DNA of 64,000 nucleotides, from the NCBI GenBank assembly GCA_035539135.1, contig DATLJD010000013.1, positions 62,001-126,000 on the forward strand, read 5' to 3'. Within the stretch, counting starts at the first letter, position 1. The number at the start of each line of letters is the position of its first letter. Below are positions 1 through 7,858 of this stretch, piece by piece. The position numbers and the translations under genes were made by a program. The stretch comes from JABFWF01 sp035539135 (GTDB lineage: Bacteria; Pseudomonadota; Gammaproteobacteria; Xanthomonadales; Xanthomonadaceae). A model generated the notes under the pieces. That model ran no database searches. It had not been told where the DNA came from and saw only the letters and a program-made list of their open reading frames with translations.

Positions 1-237
1 GTTGATCCAGCGCGCGCTGTTGCCCTCGTAGTTGGCGTCGATGACGTAGTCGTCGTTGAGGGTGAACAGGAAGGTATGGCCGGATTCGACGCCGCCGGTG
101 TCGCCGGCGTCCACCTCGGCATGGGTGCGGCGGCGCCCCTTGTACTCGATGACCCGCTCGCCCCTGGCGATCGGCTGCAGGGCGAACACGCCGTTGCCGT
201 GGATGGCGGACTTGCGGGCGACGATCTTGCGGGGCAT
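1..237 (-). CDS. SET-domain protein (N-terminal part, runs off the window edge)
   Basis: Only the first 79 codons are present, read leftwards from an ATG at 235-237. They encode the start of a SET domain: the opening stretch includes ARKSAIHGNGVFA, the usual G-x-G-hydrophobic-A/F entry of the fold, followed by RGERVIEYKGR and, near the cut, the DANYEGNSARWIN segment where SET proteins carry the N-x-x-R-x-x-N/H cofactor-site motif. The family transfers a methyl group from S-adenosylmethionine to lysines; small bacterial SET proteins are mostly uncharacterised and may act on ribosomal or histone-like proteins. The pseudoknot and C-terminal tyrosine lie outside the window, so completeness cannot be judged. 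The family call is good; the substrate is unknown. Confidence 0.8.
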   Translation of the reverse strand, partial: MPRKIVARKSAIHGNGVFALQPIARGERVIEYKGRRRTHAEVDAGDTGGVESGHTFLFTLNDDYVIDANYEGNSARWIN

Positions 238-365
238 GGGCGATTCCGGGCAAAACGCCATTGTGGCCCGATCCGGCGTGAAACCGCCATGCGCGTGTCC
301 GCCCGCCAGCGCGGTCTGCGTTGCTTCGCGCATACCGCGCGATGCGGTGCCGCCGGAGAATTGCG

Positions 366-911
366 ATGCGTCCCACCCTCGTCCTGTCCACTGCCTGCCT
401 GCTGGCGATCGCCGGCTGCGCGCGGGCGCCGGCTGAACCCGCCGCCGCGGCATCCGCCCCCGCGGCCACCGCGCCGTCGGCCGACGAGCTGGTCGCCCGC
501 GGCGAGTACCTCGCCCGCATCGGCGGCTGCAACGACTGCCACACGCCCGGCTATCCCGAGAGCGGCGGCCAGGTGCCGCGCGCGCAGTGGCTGGTCGGCA
601 CCGGCTTCGGCTGGAACGGCCCGTGGGGCACGACCTACCCCGCCAACCTCCGCCTGAAGGCGCAGGAAATGGACGAGGCCGGCTGGCTCGCCTATACCGC
701 CGACCTGCACACGCGGCCGCCGATGCCCGACTTCGCCGTGCGCGGCATGACCGAGGACGACCGGCGCGCCCTGTACGCGCTGTTGCGCGCGCTCGGCCCG
801 GCCGGCGAGCCGGCTCCCGCCTACCTGCCGCCGGGCACCCAGCCGCCGCTGCCCTACGCGCAGTGGATGCTGCCGCCGCCCCCGCCGCAGCAGGCAGCCG
901 GCCAACCCTGA
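366..911 (+). CDS. Monohaem cytochrome c lipoprotein
   Basis: The 181-residue protein starts with a lipoprotein signal peptide ending in the lipobox LAIAGC (acylated Cys18), then an Ala/Pro-rich linker and one covalent haem site, CNDCH at residues 55-59. A downstream PPMPDF segment may supply the axial methionine. A Pro-rich tail closes the protein. It should be a periplasm-facing electron carrier anchored in a membrane. The ATG at 366 is chosen over upstream in-frame starts because it directly precedes the signal peptide and has GGAGA six bases upstream. The partner enzyme is not evident: the neighbours are the SET gene and the separately promoted suf regulator. Confidence 0.8.
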   Translation: MRPTLVLSTACLLAIAGCARAPAEPAAAASAPAATAPSADELVARGEYLARIGGCNDCHTPGYPESGGQVPRAQWLVGTGFGWNGPWGTTYPANLRLKAQEMDEAGWLAYTADLHTRPPMPDFAVRGMTEDDRRALYALLRALGPAGEPAPAYLPPGTQPPLPYAQWMLPPPPPQQAAGQP

Positions 912-969
912 GGAGGACGCGCCTGCGCCCCGGACCCGGCCTCGCGCCGGTAGCCGCGCGCCGCGCAAA

Positions 970-990
970 TCAGTACAATTTCGGTACTGA
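970..990 (+). promoter_or_regulatory. Palindromic operator overlapping the suf regulator promoter
   Basis: A perfect 7-base inverted repeat, TCAGTAC / GTACTGA, is separated by seven bases. A TACAAT -10-like hexamer (974-979) lies inside it, with no good -35, and the regulator ATG follows 18 bases after the repeat. Rrf2-family regulators (IscR, NsrR, RsrR) bind such dyads, and a site over the -10 suits autorepression. The repeat is read directly; that the adjacent Rrf2 protein binds it is inference. Confidence 0.65.
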
Positions 991-1008
991 ATCATCGCGG
1001 CCGCCCCG

Positions 1009-1464
1009 ATGCTGCGCGTCACCAAGCTCACCGACTACGCCACGGTCGTCCTGACCGCGCTCGCCGCGCGGCCGGGCGAAGTGCTGAGCGCGCCCGGCCT
1101 GGCCGAACTGGCGGGGCTGGAACTGCCCACCGTCGCCAAGATCCTCAAGCCGCTGGCCCAGGCCGGGCTGGTCGAAGGCCTGCGCGGCGCCAACGGCGGC
1201 TACCGGCTGGCGCGGCCGGCCGACGGCATTTCCCTGTTCGAGATCGTCGAGGCGATGGAAGGCCCGCTCGGCATGACCGAATGCAGCATCCACGCCGGCA
1301 GCTGCGGCATCGAAGCGTCGTGTGGCGTGCGCGCCAACTGGCGCCGCATCAACGACGTCGTCGCCGACGCCCTGCGCGACGTGACCCTCGCGCAGATGCT
1401 GGCGCCGCCCGACGCGATGCGCTCGCCGCGCAAGCGCATCCCCACCCTCCTGGCCACCGCGTGA
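1009..1464 (+). CDS. Rrf2-family regulator of the SUF operon (IscR-like)
   Basis: A 151-residue Rrf2 transcription factor with an N-terminal winged helix (LTDYATVVL, then the LAGLELPTVAKILKPLAQAGLV recognition region read as two parts) and a cluster-binding loop with Cys92, Cys99 and Cys105. This triad matches the spacing of IscR cysteines 92/98/104 to within one residue and should ligate a [2Fe-2S] cluster. It is the first gene of the suf operon, eight bases before sufB, and has a palindrome over its promoter. By analogy with IscR it senses Fe-S status and represses or activates suf expression. Family and context are strong; the direction of regulation is inferred. Confidence 0.9.
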   Translation: MLRVTKLTDYATVVLTALAARPGEVLSAPGLAELAGLELPTVAKILKPLAQAGLVEGLRGANGGYRLARPADGISLFEIVEAMEGPLGMTECSIHAGSCGIEASCGVRANWRRINDVVADALRDVTLAQMLAPPDAMRSPRKRIPTLLATA

Positions 1465-1472
1465 GGTCCCGC

Positions 1473-2942
<1,470 letters not shown>

Positions 2943-2991
2943 GTGATCGCGCTTGGCCGGTGCCCTATCGGCATCGGCCGCGATCGCGAAC

Positions 2992-3012
2992 GCCCGGCCA
3001 GGACGGCCGGGC
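2992..3012 (+). other. Stem-loop with AGGAC loop between sufB and sufC
   Basis: GCCCGGCC and GGCCGGGC form a perfect 8-pair stem around the loop AGGAC, about 65 bases before the sufC start. There is no T-tract, so it is not an intrinsic terminator. It could stabilise one mRNA segment or expose the GGA loop to an RsmA/CsrA protein. A second short inverted repeat, CCGGAC-GG-TCCGG shape, follows at about 3011-3025. Structure is read from sequence; function is unknown. Confidence 0.6.
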
Positions 3013-3077
3013 CGGACGGTCCGGAGTCGAAAACGTCGCGCCATGGACGGCAACCGCACAAGCCATTGGAACCTAGA

Positions 3078-3842
3078 ATGCTCAAGATCGAAAACCTCCA
3101 CGCCAGCGTCGCCGGCCGCGAAATCCTCAAGGGCCTGTCGCTGGAACTGCGGCCCGGCCAGGTGCACGCGATCATGGGCCCCAACGGCGCCGGCAAGTCG
3201 ACCCTCGGCAACATCCTCGCCGGGCGCGACGGCTACGAGGTCACCGCCGGGTCGGTGACGTTCGATGGCCGCGACCTGCTCGCGCTGGAGCCGGAGGAGC
3301 GCGCCGCCGCCGGCGTCTTCCTGGCCTTCCAGTACCCGGTCGAGATCCCGGGCGTGAACAACACCTACTTCCTGCGCTCGGCGCTCAACGCGCAGCGCAA
3401 GGCGCGTGGCGAGCCAGAGCTCGATTCGATGCAGTTCCTGCGCCTCGTGCGCGAGAAGCTCGCGGTGCTGCACCTGAAGGACGAGCTGCTGCACCGTGGC
3501 GTCAACGAGGGCTTTTCCGGAGGCGAGAAGAAGCGCAACGAGATCTTCCAGCTGGCGGTGCTGGAACCGAAGCTGGCGATCCTCGACGAGACCGACTCCG
3601 GCCTCGACATCGACGCGCTTAAACACGTCGCCGACGGCGTCAACGCGCTGCGCTCGCCCGAGCGCGCGTTCCTGGTGATCACCCACTACCAGCGCCTGCT
3701 CGACTACATCCGGCCGGACGTCGTGCACGTGCTGGCCGACGGCCGCATCGTCGAAAGCGGCGGGCCGGAACTCGCGCTGGAGCTGGAGCAGCACGGCTAT
3801 GCCTGGATCCGCGACCGCGTCGCGCCGGGAGCCGCGGCGTGA
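3078..3842 (+). CDS. sufC: Fe-S assembly ATPase SufC
   Basis: A 254-residue ABC-type ATPase with Walker A GPNGAGKST (residues 34-42), the signature FSGGEKKRNE, and the SufC-typical Walker B LAILDETDSGLDID. SufC binds SufB and SufD in the cytosol; ATP-driven dimerisation opens the SufB/SufD interface for cluster assembly. There is no membrane domain, as expected. The start is placed at the ATG at 3078, where homology begins; the upstream in-frame sequence has no family similarity and spans the stem-loop region. SufD follows 31 bases downstream. Confidence 0.97.
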   Translation: MLKIENLHASVAGREILKGLSLELRPGQVHAIMGPNGAGKSTLGNILAGRDGYEVTAGSVTFDGRDLLALEPEERAAAGVFLAFQYPVEIPGVNNTYFLRSALNAQRKARGEPELDSMQFLRLVREKLAVLHLKDELLHRGVNEGFSGGEKKRNEIFQLAVLEPKLAILDETDSGLDIDALKHVADGVNALRSPERAFLVITHYQRLLDYIRPDVVHVLADGRIVESGGPELALELEQHGYAWIRDRVAPGAAA

Positions 3843-3873
3843 GCGACGCAGTTGTCCGAACGGGAACCCCGGC

Positions 3874-5115
3874 ATGAGCGCGCTGCTCGACTCGCTGGCC
3901 GCGGCCTTCGCCGGCGACGCCGCCGCGCGCACCACGCTCGACGCCGCCCTGCGCGACGGCCTGCCGCCGACCCGCAGCGAAGCCTGGAAGTACACGCCGC
4001 TGCGCGCGCTCGAACGTCGCAGCTTCGCGCCCGCCGGCGCGCCGCCGGCGCTCGACGACGCCCTGCTCGCGGCCATCCCGGCGCCGCGGCTGGTGTTCGT
4101 CAACGGCCAACCCGATCCCGCGCAGTCGCGGCTGGCCGCGCTGCCGGCCGGCGTGCGCGTGCGCCTGCTGCACGAAGCGCCGGTCGCACCCGGTGGCGAA
4201 TACACCGGGCCCGACGCGGTGTTCGCCCGTCTCAACACGGCGCTCGCGCGCGACGGCCTGGTGCTCGAGGCCGACGCCGGCGCGCAACTGGACGCGCCGC
4301 TGCACCTGGTCTTCGTGGGCGCCCCGGCCGACGGCGACCAGGCCTGGCACCTGCGCCACCGGATCGCGCTCGGCCGCGGCGCGCGGCTGGCGCTGGTGGA
4401 ACACCACCTCGCCGCCGGCGCGCACGCGCACCTCGCCAACACGCTGAGCCGGGTCGAACTGGCGGAAGGCGCGCGCCTGCTGCACGCCCGCGTGCAGGAT
4501 GAAGCCGAGCGCGCGAACCTGGTCGCGCGCACCGAGGTCGCCCTCGCCGCCGGCGCGCGCTATGCGCGGGTGGACCTCGAGCTCGGCGCCGGCCTGTCGC
4601 GCCACGAACTCGACGTGCGCCTGCACGGCGAGGGCGCCAGCCTCGCCGCCGACGGCGTCCTGCTCGGCAGCGGCCGCCGCCACCTGGATACCCGGCTCGG
4701 CATCGCTCACCTCGCCCGCGACACCGCCTGCGAACTGCTCTGGCGCGGCCTGGGCGCCGGCCGCAGCCGCGCGGTCTTCCACGGCGGCATCACCATCCAT
4801 CCGGGCGCCGACGGCAGCGACGCCAATCTGTCCAACAAGAACCTGTTGCTGTCCGACCAGGCCGAGATCGACACCCAGCCGGTGCTGGAGATTTACGCCG
4901 ACGAGGTCAAGGCCGCGCACGGCGCGACCGTTGGCCAGCTCGACCCGACCGCGATGTTCTACCTGCGCTCGCGCGGCCTGCCCGAAGCGCAGGCGCGGCG
5001 CACGCTGACCGCCGCGTTCTGCCGCGAGGCGGTGCTGCGGGTGGAGGAACCGGCCTTGCGGCAGGCGCTGGCCGACGCCGTGGATCGCGCGCTGGCGCGG
5101 ATGGAGCAGGCATGA
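3874..5115 (+). CDS. sufD: Fe-S assembly protein SufD
   Basis: The 413-residue protein has the SufD N-terminal segment TRSEAWKYTPL, an Ala-rich repetitive beta-helix centre, and the C-terminal HGATVGQLDPTAMFYLRSRG, whose first His is the conserved SufD cluster-site residue. It pairs with SufB in the SufBC2D complex. The protein is unusually Ala/Arg/Leu-rich, fitting the base composition of the genome. The ATG at 3874 is 31 bases after sufC; the 3' end overlaps the sufS start by four bases (ATGA), which implies translational coupling. Confidence 0.95.
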   Translation: MSALLDSLAAAFAGDAAARTTLDAALRDGLPPTRSEAWKYTPLRALERRSFAPAGAPPALDDALLAAIPAPRLVFVNGQPDPAQSRLAALPAGVRVRLLHEAPVAPGGEYTGPDAVFARLNTALARDGLVLEADAGAQLDAPLHLVFVGAPADGDQAWHLRHRIALGRGARLALVEHHLAAGAHAHLANTLSRVELAEGARLLHARVQDEAERANLVARTEVALAAGARYARVDLELGAGLSRHELDVRLHGEGASLAADGVLLGSGRRHLDTRLGIAHLARDTACELLWRGLGAGRSRAVFHGGITIHPGADGSDANLSNKNLLLSDQAEIDTQPVLEIYADEVKAAHGATVGQLDPTAMFYLRSRGLPEAQARRTLTAAFCREAVLRVEEPALRQALADAVDRALARMEQA

Positions 5116-6356
5116 ACGCGCCACGCACCATCGCCGCGCCGGCGATCGACTGGGAGCGCGTGCGCGCCGACTTCCCGCTGCTCGCACGCGAGGTGCACGG
5201 CAAGCCGCTGATCTACTTCGACAGCGCCAACACCGGGCAGAAGCCGCGCGCGGTGATCGAGGCGGTGGACGCCTTCTACCGCCGCCACAACGCCAACGTC
5301 AGCCGTGCCGTGCACGCGCTCGGCAGCGAGGCGACGGACGCGTACGAGGGCGCGCGCCGCAAGCTGGCGGCGCACCTCAACGTGCACGCCGGGGACCTCG
5401 TGCTGACCAGCGGCACGACCTTCGCGATCAACCTGGTCGCCTGGTCCTGGGCGCTGCCGCGACTGCGGCCGGGCGACGCGATCCTGCTCACCCGGATGGA
5501 GCACCACGCCAACATCGTGCCCTGGCAGCTGGTCGCCGAACGCACCGGTGCCACCATCAAGGTCGCGGAGCTGCTGCCCGACGGCGCGCTCGACCTCGAC
5601 GTGCTCTACGCGGCGATGACGCCCGAGGTGAAGCTGCTGGGCGTCGCCCACGTCTCCAACGTGCTCGGCACCGTCAACCCGGTCGCGGCGATCTGCCGCG
5701 AGGCGCGCCGGCGCGGCATCGTCACCGTGGTCGACGGTTCGCAGGCGCTGCCGCACATGCCGGTCGACGTCGCCGCGATCGGCTGCGACTTCTACGCGCT
5801 GACCGGCCACAAGATGTGCGGGCCGACCGGCACCGGCGCGTTGTGGGGCCGGCGCGAGCACCTCGCCGCGATGCCGCCCTTCCTCGGCGGCGGCGAGATG
5901 ATCCGCGAGGTGCGCTACGAGGGCACGATCTACAACGACCCGCCGCACCGCTTCGAGGCGGGCACGCCCAACATCGCCGGCCACGTCGGCCTGGGCGCCG
6001 CCGTCGATTACCTCGACGGCATCGGCATGGCGGCGATCGCCGCGCGGGAACAGGAACTGCTCGCCCACCTGACCGAGGAGATGCGCAAGGTCGACGGCCT
6101 GCGCATCGTCGGCGAGGCGCCGGGCAAGGCGGCGGTGGTGTCGTTCCTGGTCGAGGGCGCGCACGCGCACGACCTGGCGACCCTGCTCGACCTGGAGGGC
6201 GTCGCGGTCCGCTCCGGTCACCACTGCGCGCACCCGCTGATGCACTTCCTGGGCGTGCCGGCGACCTGTCGCGCCTCGCTGGCGTTCTACAACACCCACG
6301 CCGAGATCGAGGGCTTCATCGCCGCGCTGCGCAAGGTCCGCCCGCTGCTCGGCTAG
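5112..6356 (+). CDS. sufS: Cysteine desulfurase SufS
   Basis: A 414-residue class V aminotransferase-fold enzyme of the SufS group (group II desulfurase). PLP-site features are visible: ALTGHKMCGPTG carries the Schiff-base lysine, and RSGHHCAHP carries the catalytic cysteine, Cys372, that takes the persulfide from L-cysteine. It feeds sulfur to SufB, normally through SufE or SufU. Neither sulfur shuttle is encoded in this operon or elsewhere in the window, so one must exist elsewhere or be replaced. The start overlaps the sufD stop (ATGA). Confidence 0.97.
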   Translation: MNAPRTIAAPAIDWERVRADFPLLAREVHGKPLIYFDSANTGQKPRAVIEAVDAFYRRHNANVSRAVHALGSEATDAYEGARRKLAAHLNVHAGDLVLTSGTTFAINLVAWSWALPRLRPGDAILLTRMEHHANIVPWQLVAERTGATIKVAELLPDGALDLDVLYAAMTPEVKLLGVAHVSNVLGTVNPVAAICREARRRGIVTVVDGSQALPHMPVDVAAIGCDFYALTGHKMCGPTGTGALWGRREHLAAMPPFLGGGEMIREVRYEGTIYNDPPHRFEAGTPNIAGHVGLGAAVDYLDGIGMAAIAAREQELLAHLTEEMRKVDGLRIVGEAPGKAAVVSFLVEGAHAHDLATLLDLEGVAVRSGHHCAHPLMHFLGVPATCRASLAFYNTHAEIEGFIAALRKVRPLLG

Positions 6357-6401
6357 CGCGCGCCACCGCTGTAGACTCGCGCGCGGCTCCCGGGGAACGC
6401 C

Positions 6402-6659
6402 ATGTCCGACGAAGTCACCGTCCTGCTCCGCCAGATCGCCGACCACCAGCGCGAATCCCTTGCGCTGCAGCGCGAGCACATGCGCCTGTACGCCGCGCAG
6501 CTCGACCGGGTGGAGCGGATCAACGACCGCGCCGAGGCGATCCAGGCGCGTGCCGGCCGCAGTCTCCGGCTGGTGCTGTGGATCGCTTTGCCACTGGTTT
6601 TCCTGCTGCTGGGCTTCATGTTGTGGCCGTGGCTGCGTTACGCGCTGGCCGCGGCGTGA
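6402..6659 (+). CDS. Small single-pass membrane protein, function unknown
   Basis: An 85-residue protein with a charged, probably coiled-coil N-terminal half (residues 1-55, rich in Arg, Glu and Gln, heptad-like LxxxxxHMRLYxxQL) and one C-terminal hydrophobic segment of about 22 residues (LVLWIALPLVFLLLGFMLWPW). It is probably anchored in the inner membrane with the coiled coil in the cytosol. It lies 45 bases after sufS, behind a TAGACT that could be a minor -10, and its stop overlaps the GTG of the next gene. I do not recognise the family. Position suggests co-transcription with suf, but no link to Fe-S assembly is shown. Confidence 0.7.
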   Translation: MSDEVTVLLRQIADHQRESLALQREHMRLYAAQLDRVERINDRAEAIQARAGRSLRLVLWIALPLVFLLLGFMLWPWLRYALAAA

Positions 6660-7216
6660 GCGCGGGCCTGCGCTTCCGGCGCGCGACCGAGGCCGACATC
6701 CCGGCCATCGTCGCGCTGGTCGAGTCCGCCTACCGCGGCGACGCCAGCCGCGCCGGCTGGACCACCGAGGCCGACCTGCTCGACGGCCGCCGCACCGGCG
6801 CCGACGACGTCGGCGAATGCATCCGCCGCCCGCACAGCGCGGTCCTGCTCGCGGAGCGCGAGGAAGGCGGAGACGCCCGCGAGCTGCTCGCCTGCGCGCA
6901 CATCGCGATCGAGGACGGCGCCGGCTACTTCGGCATGTTCTCGGTGCGCCCGGCGCTGCAGGGCGGCGGCATCGGCAAGGCCCTGCTGGCCGAGGCCGAA
7001 CGCCTGGCACGCGAGGAATGGCGGTTGCGGGTCATGCGCATGACCGTGATCGACCTGCGCGACGAACTGATCGCCTTCTACGAGCGCCGCGGCTACCGCC
7101 GCACGGGCATCACCAGGCCCTTCCCCTACGGCGACGAGCGCTTCGGTCTGCCGAAGCGGCCGGACCTGCGCTTCGAGGTGCTGGAGAAGCCGCTGGACGA
7201 CGACAGCGCAGGCTGA
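6656..7216 (+). CDS. GNAT-family N-acetyltransferase
   Basis: A 186-residue GNAT protein. The N-terminal FRRATEADIPAIVALVESAYRG and the acetyl-CoA motif VRPALQGGGIGKALL (Q/R-x-x-G-x-G/A) are clear, followed by LRDELIAFYERRGYRRTG, the usual motif B. The substrate is unknown. The start is GTG at 6656, overlapping the preceding stop (GTGA); no in-frame ATG precedes the conserved fold. It sits inside the suf operon between the small membrane protein and the Rieske gene, so it is presumably co-expressed, though the association may be only local. Confidence 0.85.
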   Translation: MSAGLRFRRATEADIPAIVALVESAYRGDASRAGWTTEADLLDGRRTGADDVGECIRRPHSAVLLAEREEGGDARELLACAHIAIEDGAGYFGMFSVRPALQGGGIGKALLAEAERLAREEWRLRVMRMTVIDLRDELIAFYERRGYRRTGITRPFPYGDERFGLPKRPDLRFEVLEKPLDDDSAG

Positions 7217-7266
7217 GGCCCCGCGCACCCTTCGACGACCATCTCCCACGCCACTGCGAGTCCCCG

Positions 7267-7587
7267 ATGACCGACTGGATCCGCGTCTGCGCAACCTCCG
7301 AACTGCTGCCCGGCGAGAAGACGGTCGCCTGGGACGGCGATACCCCGATCCTGGTGTTCAACCACGACGGCGACTACTACGCCCTCGAGGACCGCTGCAC
7401 GCACGAGGACTTCGAACTTTCGTCCGGACCGTTCGACGCCGGGGAAGCGACGATCGAATGCATCCTGCACGGCTCCAAGTTCGACGTGCGCGACGGCCGC
7501 GCCCTCAACCCGCCCGCCTACCTGCCGGTGGCCAAGTTCCCGGTCAAGGTCGAGGACGGCGCGGTCTGGACCCGCGACGACCGCTGA
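7267..7587 (+). CDS. Rieske-type [2Fe-2S] ferredoxin (suf-associated)
   Basis: A 106-residue protein with the two Rieske ligand motifs, CTHEDFEL and CILHGSKFD, each giving one Cys and one His to a [2Fe-2S] cluster. It has no signal peptide or membrane anchor and has the length of soluble dioxygenase-type ferredoxins. No oxygenase is nearby. Such ferredoxins close suf operons in several gamma-proteobacteria and may supply electrons for cluster assembly or be an early cluster acceptor. The family assignment is secure; the role in SUF is inferred from position only. Confidence 0.92.
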   Translation: MTDWIRVCATSELLPGEKTVAWDGDTPILVFNHDGDYYALEDRCTHEDFELSSGPFDAGEATIECILHGSKFDVRDGRALNPPAYLPVAKFPVKVEDGAVWTRDDR

Positions 7588-7618
7588 GCGGGGCCGGCTG
7601 CCTGCTCTGGCCTCCCTC

Positions 7619-7715
7619 CCCCGCTTGCGGGGTGGGCGAGTCCTTCGCGAAAAGCCGCACCCTCACCCTCGCGCTACGCGCTCGACCCTCCCGTAAACGG
7701 GAGAGGCGAAAAGCC
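7619..7715. repeat. REP-like palindromic repeat pair
   Basis: The gap after the Rieske gene holds two palindromes: CCCCGC-TT-GCGGGG (7619-7632) and CTCCCGT-AA-ACGGGAG (7688-7703). Each is followed by a direct copy of GCGAAAAGCC (7647-7656 and 7706-7715), with CACCCTCACCCTCGCG between them. Arrangements like this are typical dispersed intergenic repeats of Xanthomonadaceae. It differs from the AGCGGAGC-type repeat at 17.7 kb. It may also end suf transcription. Confidence 0.6.
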
Positions 7716-7768
7716 CTGCTACACCCGCGGCGCTCGCACCTGCCGCGGATGAGGGTGCCAGACGAGGA

Positions 7769-7799
7769 ATTGCGAATCATTCGCATTTGCGTTCATAAT
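7769..7799 (+). promoter_or_regulatory. Fur box over the promoter of the siderophore-receptor operon
   Basis: TGCGAA-TCA-TTCGCA (7771-7785) is a perfect dyad within ATTGCGAATCATTCGCATT, the form of Fur sites in GC-rich beta- and gamma-proteobacteria. It overlaps a plausible promoter: TTGCGA at 7770-7775, an 18-base spacer, and CATAAT at 7794-7799. Iron-loaded Fur should block polymerase here. The receptor ATG is 60 bases after the -10. The site is read directly; Fur binding follows from the established consensus. Confidence 0.85.
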
Positions 7800-7858
7800 G
7801 CGCCCGCGGGTCGCGCCCCAGGGATGGCGGCCCTTCCCTTTACCCTCACACGCCCCCC

